Shown: positions 1-4,292 of the stretch, in pieces | Layout: each line of letters opens with the position of its first letter | How positions within the stretch are numbered: the first letter of the stretch is position 1 | Assembly: GCA_002862165.1 (NCBI GenBank) | Contig: PKCL01000121.1 | Coordinates: forward strand, 1 to 5,159 | DNA length: 5,159 nt | Direction: 5' to 3' | Source of the DNA: Planctomycetaceae bacterium | Lineage (GTDB): Bacteria; Planctomycetota; Planctomycetia; Pirellulales; UBA1268 | Program-made: the position numbers and the translations under genes | Notes under the pieces: model-generated | The model's input: only the letters and a program-made list of their open reading frames with translations | Told to the model about the DNA's origin: nothing | Databases searched by the model: none

Positions 1-116
1 GATTCTTCGGCCACTTCAGCCATCCACACAACGTCTTGTTTTTTATCGAAGTCATCGAACGCAGCACTTGATTGATCAAGTTGATCACCCAGAACCAGAA
101 CAAGATTACGGCACAT
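1..116 (-). CDS. Cryptochrome/photolyase-related protein (DPRP/Fe-S type), N-terminal fragment
   Basis: This is the 5' end of a minus-strand gene that runs off the left edge; 38 full codons are visible. The start is the ATG whose complement is CAT at 114-116. Upstream in frame there is a stop and no other good start, and no clear Shine-Dalgarno. Residues 5-13 read LVLVLGDQL, followed by a DxFDKKQD stretch (residues 22-28) and WMAEVAEE at 31-38. From memory this matches the N-terminal Rossmann-like domain of the deoxyribodipyrimidine photolyase-related family (for example Agrobacterium PhrB). Characterised members bind FAD, a lumazine antenna and a 4Fe-4S cluster and repair (6-4) photoproducts; others act as photoreceptors. 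None of the cofactor-binding C-terminal part is visible, so repair versus signalling cannot be decided. It diverges from the sigma factor gene, and the two share one upstream region. Confidence 0.8.
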   Translation of the reverse strand, partial: MCRNLVLVLGDQLDQSSAAFDDFDKKQDVVWMAEVAEE

Positions 117-191
117 AGTATTGGGGCTTTCGATGGATAGAGAGAGTTCAGAAAATACGAATTCGAGATGCTAAATGACCTATAACCAGCG

Positions 192-224
192 AATTTAAGG
201 AAATTTCACAAATTTCAAGGAAAT
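192..224. repeat. Phased direct repeats in the divergent intergenic region
   Basis: Within the roughly 200-bp gap between the photolyase-like gene and the sigma factor gene, AAGGAAAT occurs at 197-204 and again at 217-224, exactly 20 bp apart, about two helical turns. The flanks extend the repeat: AATTT precedes the first copy directly, and AATTTC precedes the second. Between them lie tandem 9-mers AAATTTCAC (201-209) and AAATTTCAA (210-218), and a GAAATTTC palindrome at 200-207. Same-face spacing between two divergent genes suits a regulator-binding site, but no known operator is recognised, and AT-rich sequence makes chance repeats easier. I see no convincing -35/-10 pair in 117-300 on either strand. 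Confidence 0.4.
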
Positions 225-284
225 GTCGTTAGCGGAGGTCAGATTTTACGGTTTTAAACGGTAGCAAGAATCATAGCGTCAATT

Positions 285-298
285 GTCCCCCTTGGGAC
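285..298 (+). other. Small hairpin just ahead of the sigma factor start region
   Basis: GTCCC (285-289) and GGGAC (294-298) form a perfect 5-bp stem with a four-base CCTT loop. It lies 2 bases upstream of an in-frame ATG at 301 and 7 bases upstream of the AAAGGA ribosome binding site of the preferred GTG start. The stem contains the only purine-rich stretch (GGGA) near ATG 301, which argues against efficient initiation there. It is not followed by a T-run, so it is not a terminator. Confidence 0.35.
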
Positions 299-305
299 TC
301 ATGAG

Positions 306-311
306 AAAGGA
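306..311 (+). promoter_or_regulatory. Ribosome binding site that favours GTG 319
   Basis: AAAGGA lies seven bases before GTG 319, a standard Shine-Dalgarno distance. The alternative in-frame starts, TTG 283 and ATG 301, lack comparable sites. This decides the preferred start of the sigma factor. Confidence 0.5.
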
Positions 312-318
312 AAACGAA

Positions 319-1359
319 GTGATTGCTCTCGCCGAGACACGTCGCCGACTTCCAGAGGCAGCAAAAGTATCTCAAAGAAATACACGAATGAGCCCGGCCG
401 CAACTGAACCCAAAAAGTTGATCGGCCTTACACCCGCTGAAAAGCGTCGTAAAACCATTTTATCCAAGAAGAGAACAGCTCTGTTCGAAAGAGCCATCGA
501 ATACATTGGGGGCGATGTATTCCTCGAAAAAGACGCAGAGTTGCTTGCAAATTCACCTCCAGCAGATGCAAAGATTCCATTAGCTGGGTCAATGACGGAC
601 AAAAAGGCTGCGGTGGGCCGTTCGCTCTCTCCTTATTTAGCAAGTCTGTACCAGAATCGTCTCCTTTCGAAAGAAGAAGAGCAATTCTATTTTCGCAGAA
701 TGAACTGGTTGAAATTCCAAGCCATTCAGAAGCGTGATCGGCTCAGCCCAGTACGAGCTACGATGAAGCAAATGAAGCAAATCGAAGGACTACTTGCAGA
801 AGCTGAAACAGTAAAAGCAATCCTCATTACATCTAACTTGCGGCTTGTGGTTTCAATCGCGAAAAAGTTTAATGAGCCAAGTCATTCGTTTGATGAACTA
901 ATTAGTGAGGGTAATGTTGCACTCATGCGATCAGTTGAGAAATTCAACTTTGCCTTGGGGAATCGTTTCAGCACGTACGCGACATACGCAATTCAGAGAC
1001 ACTTCTTTCGAATTTCTCACAAAAGCAGACAGTATCGTACCCGTTTTGCCTCCGATGATGAGCCAGTAAAAGATCGTGCTGAAGAATTGTCAGATCATGA
1101 AGCATGCTCTTCTGAGCAGGTTCGGTATTTAAAAAGTCTATTTTCAAAATTCCTAGATTCCCTTGAACTTCGTGAGCAACAGATCATTTTGGCACGTTTT
1201 GGATTCGATGGGGATAAGCCGAAAACGTTCCGCCAACTAGGAACGGAGATGGGTGTCTGCAAAGAACGAATCCGGCAGATTCAGACCCGGGCTATCGCAA
1301 AACTTCGATCTATGGCCGAAGAGGCTAGTCTTGAAAAAACTATTGGTGATTGGCTGTAG
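319..1359 (+). CDS. RNA polymerase sigma-70 family factor, planctomycete-type
   Basis: Promoter-recognition subunit of RNA polymerase, 346 aa from GTG 319. The preceding AAAGGA supports this start; ATG 301 would add six residues and TTG 283 twelve. Residues 1-100 are a basic extension with an LTPAEKRRK motif near 37-45. A region 1.2-like segment (PYLASLY to FRRM) spans about 105-128. Region 2.1 (SNLRLVVSIAKKF) ends near 185, region 2.2 (FDELISEGNVALMRSVEKF) covers about 191-209, and 2.3-2.4 (GNRFSTYATYAIQRHFF) starts near 214. Region 4 covers about 278-335, with the helix-turn-helix TFRQLGTEMGVCKERIRQI. Only about 40 residues separate sigma-2 from sigma-4, so the usual sigma-3 domain is missing or reduced. 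The usual housekeeping WWIRQ in region 2.4 is replaced by YAIQR, suggesting altered -10 recognition. It is therefore probably an alternative sigma factor. No anti-sigma gene is visible next to it. Confidence 0.9.
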   Translation: MIALAETRRRLPEAAKVSQRNTRMSPAATEPKKLIGLTPAEKRRKTILSKKRTALFERAIEYIGGDVFLEKDAELLANSPPADAKIPLAGSMTDKKAAVGRSLSPYLASLYQNRLLSKEEEQFYFRRMNWLKFQAIQKRDRLSPVRATMKQMKQIEGLLAEAETVKAILITSNLRLVVSIAKKFNEPSHSFDELISEGNVALMRSVEKFNFALGNRFSTYATYAIQRHFFRISHKSRQYRTRFASDDEPVKDRAEELSDHEACSSEQVRYLKSLFSKFLDSLELREQQIILARFGFDGDKPKTFRQLGTEMGVCKERIRQIQTRAIAKLRSMAEEASLEKTIGDWL

Positions 1360-1392
1360 ACTGCACCCTTCAACTGAAACAAATATCGCGTT

Positions 1393-1397
1393 GGAGA
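1393..1397 (+). promoter_or_regulatory. Ribosome binding site of the SDR gene
   Basis: GGAGA lies nine bases before GTG 1407. It supports this start over the in-frame TTG at 1350, which overlaps the sigma factor gene and has no comparable site. Confidence 0.6.
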
Positions 1398-1406
1398 CAT
1401 AATATC

Positions 1407-2135
1407 GTGCAGAAGGTCTTGATTATCGGTGCTGGTGGTATTGGTTCAGCAATTGCGAAGTCAATTGTCGCTTCTGGTGGCAAAATCTTCATAGCTGGAC
1501 GGTCGCAGGGAAGTCTCGAAAATCAGGCTTCTGAGCTAGGGTGCGAGTTCGGTCTTGTAGAGGCAACTGACGCAACTTCAGTCGATGAATGCGGAGACGA
1601 GGCTTCTGCTGCCCTCGACGGTCTGACCGGCATAGTGAACTGCGTTGGTTCGATTCTCTTGAAGCCTGCTCACTTAACGAGTTCCGACGAATGGAATTCG
1701 ACGATCACAGCAAATTTGACGACAGCGTTTCATTGCGTTCGTACTGCTGGACGATTGCTTCGGGGTTCTGGCGGCTCTGTCGTGCTGCTTTCCAGTGCTG
1801 CTGGCCGGATAGGTCTTGCAAATCATGAAGCAGTGGCCGCAGCAAAGGCCGGTGTTATCGGTCTCACCCGTTCTGCGGCTGCAACATACGCCCGAGCTCG
1901 TATCCGCTTCAATTGCGTCGCCCCGGGGCTTGTACGGACTCCACTTGCTGCGGGTCTTTTGTCGAGTGATCTGGCTGAGAAGGCTTCGGTTGCAATGCAT
2001 CCACTTGGCCGGATTGGTGAACCAGAAGATATCGCTAGTGCAGTCTGTTGGTTCCTTGATCCAAAAAACTCGTGGCTTACTGGCCAGGTTCTTGGAGTGG
2101 ATGGCGGTCTTGCTGACGTGAAAGCAAAAAGCTAA
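1407..2135 (+). CDS. SDR family oxidoreductase with atypical active site
   Basis: Short-chain dehydrogenase/reductase fold, 242 aa from GTG 1407, the usual length for classical SDRs and expected to be cytosolic. The start gives a beta strand followed by the nucleotide-binding loop at residues 8-13, GAGGIG. Further family landmarks are VNCVG at 77-81 (counterpart of NNAG), N103 in ANLTT, the serine pair S129-S130 in LLSSAAG, K147, the CVAPGLVRTP strand at 170-179, and the C-terminal DGG at 232-234. Two features depart from the classical pattern: the glycine motif is one residue shorter than TGxxxGIG, and the YxxxK motif reads V143-AAA-K147, so the catalytic tyrosine is absent. R32 after the second strand (AGRS) could favour NADP(H), an inference. 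The gene begins 47 bp after the sigma factor stop on the same strand and may be cotranscribed. Its substrate cannot be told. It may be a divergent oxidoreductase or a non-catalytic nucleotide-binding protein. Confidence 0.85.
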   Translation: MQKVLIIGAGGIGSAIAKSIVASGGKIFIAGRSQGSLENQASELGCEFGLVEATDATSVDECGDEASAALDGLTGIVNCVGSILLKPAHLTSSDEWNSTITANLTTAFHCVRTAGRLLRGSGGSVVLLSSAAGRIGLANHEAVAAAKAGVIGLTRSAAATYARARIRFNCVAPGLVRTPLAAGLLSSDLAEKASVAMHPLGRIGEPEDIASAVCWFLDPKNSWLTGQVLGVDGGLADVKAKS

Positions 2136-2136
2136 T

Positions 2137-2150
2137 CCAAAGAATTTTGG
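2137..2150 (+). other. Weak inverted repeat after the SDR gene
   Basis: CCAAA (2137-2141) and TTTGG (2146-2150) form a 5-bp AT-rich stem with a GAAT loop, starting one base after the SDR stop. It is too weak, and lacks a T-run, to be called an intrinsic terminator. It may only mark the end of the SDR transcript. Confidence 0.2.
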
Positions 2151-2175
2151 TCAGACTCGCGGTCACATTCTATGC

Positions 2176-2221
2176 GGTCTCACAGATAGTATAGAACCCT
2201 AGATAAATAACCTTTGAGACC
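2176..2221. promoter_or_regulatory. Inverted repeat upstream of the VOC gene (possible operator/promoter region)
   Basis: GGTCTCA at 2176-2182 is matched by its exact complement TGAGACC at 2215-2221, with a 32-bp AT-rich spacer; the right arm ends five bases before the VOC start. GCGGTC occurs twice (2159-2164 and 2174-2179), and GGTC also at 2149-2152. The AT-rich spacer includes TATAGA at 2190-2195 as a possible -10 element, but no matching -35 is evident. The 90-bp gap makes an independent promoter here plausible for the VOC, membrane-protein and lpx genes. Arms this far apart suit a dimeric regulator or looped site better than a hairpin; function is unproven. Confidence 0.3.
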
Positions 2222-2226
2222 TTGCC

Positions 2227-2580
2227 ATGTCTACCTCCTCAGATTCAAACTCGTTGCCTGTTGCAGATTTAAACGGTGCGCTTGATGAAATCCATCACGT
2301 TGCAATTGCTGTTGCCAATGTTTCAAAAGCTGTTGAATGGTACACAAGACATTTCCGCTGTGATATTGAGTATCACGACGAGACATGGGCACTTCTTGTA
2401 TTTGGGAATACTCGACTCGCCCTTGTGATCCCAGAGCAGCATCCACCGCACATAGGCTTCATTCATCCACAGGCCGAATCTTTTGGTGAATTAAAGCTGC
2501 ATCGAGACGGCACACGTAGTTGCTATGTCGCTGATCCTGCCGGCAATGCAGTGGAAGTACTTGCTCCGATTGGAACGTGA
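2227..2580 (+). CDS. VOC (glyoxalase/bleomycin-resistance fold) family protein
   Basis: A 117-aa single-chain protein of the vicinal oxygen chelate superfamily, probably cytosolic. After a 20-residue polar N-terminus, residues 22-29 (IHHVAIAV) match the first beta strand, with H24 in the usual metal-ligand position. VSKAVEWYTRHFRCDIEY at 32-49 is the helix-strand that typically follows. H75 in PHIGF starts the second beta-alpha-beta module, and DPAGNAVEVLAP at 103-114 supplies the usual closing strand with E110 as a metal ligand. H24, H75 and E110 make a plausible metal site, so an enzyme (lyase, isomerase or similar) is likely, but the fold covers many reactions and the substrate cannot be inferred. 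The length fits a protomer with two half-sites. No clear Shine-Dalgarno precedes ATG 2227. Its stop overlaps the start of the next gene, implying coupled translation. Confidence 0.8.
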   Translation: MSTSSDSNSLPVADLNGALDEIHHVAIAVANVSKAVEWYTRHFRCDIEYHDETWALLVFGNTRLALVIPEQHPPHIGFIHPQAESFGELKLHRDGTRSCYVADPAGNAVEVLAPIGT

Positions 2581-3080
2581 TGAAAAACGTGTATTCTGGT
2601 GTTCGACCCTTGGTCATCCAATTGCTAGCGACTAGTTTCATGACTGGGCTCATCTGGTTTGTACAGGTTGTTCATTATCCTTTAATGGAGGGATGGCCTC
2701 ACGATGATTTTGGAAGTTGGGAAGTGGCACATCGGGAGCATACCGGACCGGTTGTTATCCCTCCCATGTTGATTGAAGGCGTCGTTGCAGTCTGGCTGCT
2801 TGTGCATCGGCCACGGGGTGTCAATCCATTTTTACCTGTCCTCGGGATCATTGCCTTACTGGGAATCTGGGGAAGCACGTTTTTTCTTCAGGTACCATGC
2901 CATTTGCAGCTCTCTACGGGCTGGGACGCTCAAACACACCGTTTTCTTGTCACGACGAATTGGATTCGAACAATACTCTGGTCATTCCGCATGGCCCTTT
3001 CTGTAGGGATGTTTTGGCAGTTTTGGCTGTTGCATAAGCCAGCTTTGGCCGATCTTGCGTCTCCCCAGCAGGACTCCTAA
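2580..3080 (+). CDS. Conserved four-helix membrane protein of unknown function
   Basis: A 166-aa integral membrane protein. Hydrophobic segments lie at about 11-30, 58-76, 84-104 and 133-151, consistent with four transmembrane helices; no cleavable signal peptide is apparent. Polar and histidine residues sit at helix ends or in the loops: Q29 and H32 in FVQVVHYP, H51 and H54 in AHREH, E66 within helix two, Q104 and H108 in QVPCH, and N127 in TTNWIRT. I recall similar short proteins in planctomycetes and other phyla with the VQVVHYP and TNWIRT signatures, but cannot name a function; an anthrone-oxygenase-like (DUF1772) relationship is possible on topology alone. The histidines could bind a metal or haem, an inference. 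ATG 2580 shares one base with the VOC stop (TGATG arrangement), with GGAA four bases upstream; an in-frame GTG at 2577 is an alternative start. The coupling suggests the two products work together. Confidence 0.75.
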   Translation: MKNVYSGVRPLVIQLLATSFMTGLIWFVQVVHYPLMEGWPHDDFGSWEVAHREHTGPVVIPPMLIEGVVAVWLLVHRPRGVNPFLPVLGIIALLGIWGSTFFLQVPCHLQLSTGWDAQTHRFLVTTNWIRTILWSFRMALSVGMFWQFWLLHKPALADLASPQQDS

Positions 3081-3137
3081 TCTCCCAGTTCATAGCCGCA
3101 TAACGGTTGTGCTCGTACGGGTTTGGCCAGGGAGATT
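3079..3137 (+). promoter_or_regulatory. Long-range inverted repeat that could mask the lpxD ribosome binding site
   Basis: AATCTCCC at 3079-3086 begins inside the stop codon of the membrane-protein gene and is the exact complement of GGGAGATT at 3130-3137, which contains the lpxD Shine-Dalgarno core. In mRNA the 8-bp pairing, with a 43-base loop, would hide that site. Ribosomes ending translation at 3080 would cover or disrupt the left arm, giving a simple coupling mechanism. An 8-bp match against a purine-rich site can arise by chance, so this is a candidate only. Confidence 0.3.
3129..3134 (+). promoter_or_regulatory. Ribosome binding site of lpxD
   Basis: AGGGAG lies eight bases before ATG 3143. 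It fixes the start there rather than at the in-frame TTG 3107, which would add a cysteine/glycine-rich, non-homologous leader of 12 residues. Confidence 0.65.
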
Positions 3138-3142
3138 GCTGG

Positions 3143-4219
3143 ATGTTCATTTCTATTAATGAGGTCGTAAAATTAGTCGATGGACAACTTGTCCTACCTG
3201 ATGCCAATACAGTCGAACTCAAGATTACCTCAGCATCGACTCTTGAGACAGCGACTGGAGGTGCCATCACACTTGTGGACTCGATTGAGCGGTTACCAAG
3301 TTTGACGCAGAGTGCGGCAGCCGCTGCCATTGTGCCGACAGGCGCTGGACCACAGGACCGACCGACAATTGAAGTTTCTGATGTCCATCAAGCTTTTGCA
3401 ATCATTATTCAGCACTTCCGTCCACAACGCACTCAACGTCGACTAGGAGTTAGTCCACAAGCTGCAATAGACCCTTCAGCTCGACTCGCTGGTAATGTCG
3501 AAGTCTTGCCATTAGCTTTCGTAGGTCCAGATGTTGAGCTGGCCGAAGGTGTTGTGCTTCACCCGGGAGTTCGTATCGGTGCCGGTTGTAAAATTGGTGC
3601 TGGAACAACTATTTTTTCCAATGCCGTTCTCTATGACGATACCGTTGTTGGAAAAGATTGTATTATTCATTCCAATGCCGTTTTGGGAGCATACGGATTT
3701 GGTTATAAACCAGACGCAGCAGGCTTAAAACTTTCCTCTCAACTGGGTTGGGTTGAATTGGGTGAACATGTTGAAGTTGGTGCCGGAACAACAATTGACC
3801 GTGGAACGTATGGGCCGACGATCATCGGTAGCGGGACTAAAATCGATAATCTTGTCATGATTGCTCATAACTGTCGGATCGGCCAGCACAACATGATTTG
3901 CTCTCAGGTGGGTGTGGCAGGAAGTACAAGCACTGGAGAATGGGTCATCATGGCCGGTCAATGTGGTCTACGAGATCACATTCATATCGGTGATGGTGCA
4001 GTACTGGGCGCTCGATCAGGTGTTTCGAATGATGTACCTGCGAAGCATACTGTGCTTGGTGAACCAGCCATTGACTTGAAACAACGGAAGTTACAGCTCG
4101 CGTCGATGTCGAAGCTTCCTGAGATGCGCAAGCAGGTGAAGCGACTTCTCAAACGCGTTGAGGAATTAGAACAAGGCTCTCGATCATCAACCGAGGAGTC
4201 GTCCTCAAAAGCAGCCTAA
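3143..4219 (+). CDS. lpxD: UDP-3-O-acylglucosamine N-acyltransferase LpxD
   Basis: Transfers an acyl chain from acyl-ACP to the 2-amino group of UDP-3-O-acyl-glucosamine, the third step of lipid A synthesis, in the cytoplasm as a trimer. It has 358 aa from ATG 3143, close to the usual length. Residues 1-95 form the N-terminal uridine-binding domain, with SINEVVKLVDGQ at its start and AAAAAIVP near 58-65. Hexapeptide repeats giving the left-handed beta helix run from about 105 to 295. GAYGFGYKPD (182-191), GTTIDRGTYG (215-224), KIDNLVMIAHN (233-243) and QVGVAGS (255-261) match LpxD signatures. H242 in IAHN corresponds to the catalytic histidine (H239 in E. coli). Residues 324-344 form the usual C-terminal charged helix, followed by a Ser/Glu-rich tail. 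The usual ISF and NPKY uridine-contact positions read ITL and SIER here. The gene follows the membrane-protein gene after 62 bp and precedes lpxI. Confidence 0.95.
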   Translation: MFISINEVVKLVDGQLVLPDANTVELKITSASTLETATGGAITLVDSIERLPSLTQSAAAAAIVPTGAGPQDRPTIEVSDVHQAFAIIIQHFRPQRTQRRLGVSPQAAIDPSARLAGNVEVLPLAFVGPDVELAEGVVLHPGVRIGAGCKIGAGTTIFSNAVLYDDTVVGKDCIIHSNAVLGAYGFGYKPDAAGLKLSSQLGWVELGEHVEVGAGTTIDRGTYGPTIIGSGTKIDNLVMIAHNCRIGQHNMICSQVGVAGSTSTGEWVIMAGQCGLRDHIHIGDGAVLGARSGVSNDVPAKHTVLGEPAIDLKQRKLQLASMSKLPEMRKQVKRLLKRVEELEQGSRSSTEESSSKAA

Positions 4220-4227
4220 AAATAGAA

Positions 4228-4250
4228 TTCTGAAAGAGGATCTTTCAGAA
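4228..4250 (+). other. Perfect 9-bp hairpin between lpxD and lpxI
   Basis: TTCTGAAAG (4228-4236) and CTTTCAGAA (4242-4250) are exact complements with a five-base AGGAT loop, nine bases after the lpxD stop. No T-run follows, so a classical intrinsic terminator is unlikely. The loop and left arm together hold an AGAGGA purine stretch (4235-4240), and the right arm runs into GAAGGA just before an in-frame ATG at 4254. The structure may shape lpxI translation or stabilise or mark processing of the lpxD transcript. Confidence 0.5.
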
Positions 4251-4292
4251 GGAATGTTTCAAAATCGCAGACGAAGAGAAGCCGATAGCACA

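Noticed and set aside
70..90. Repeated TTGATCA motifs near the left edge
   Set aside because: They fall within the photolyase-like coding region and encode its conserved GDQLDQ segment; no separate role is needed.
117..300. Sigma-70 promoter built on TATAAC at 181-186
   Set aside because: No acceptable -35 hexamer lies at the proper distance, and AT-rich sequence produces such hexamers often.
1350..1406. TTG 1350 as the SDR start, giving a 261-aa protein overlapping the sigma factor gene
   Set aside because: The added 19 residues have no fold counterpart and no ribosome site, whereas GTG 1407 has GGAGA nine bases upstream and directly begins the first beta strand.
3107..3142. TTG 3107 as the lpxD start
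   Set aside because: ATG 3143 has a strong AGGGAG site and gives the normal LpxD N-terminus.
2950..3330. Minus-strand open frame across the membrane-protein/lpxD junction
   Set aside because: It overlaps two supported genes and shows no family signature; the junction itself has a good lpxD ribosome binding site.
3530..3830. Short repeated Gly/Val/Ile-rich DNA pattern within lpxD
   Set aside because: These are the hexapeptide repeats of the LpxD beta helix, not a DNA repeat element.
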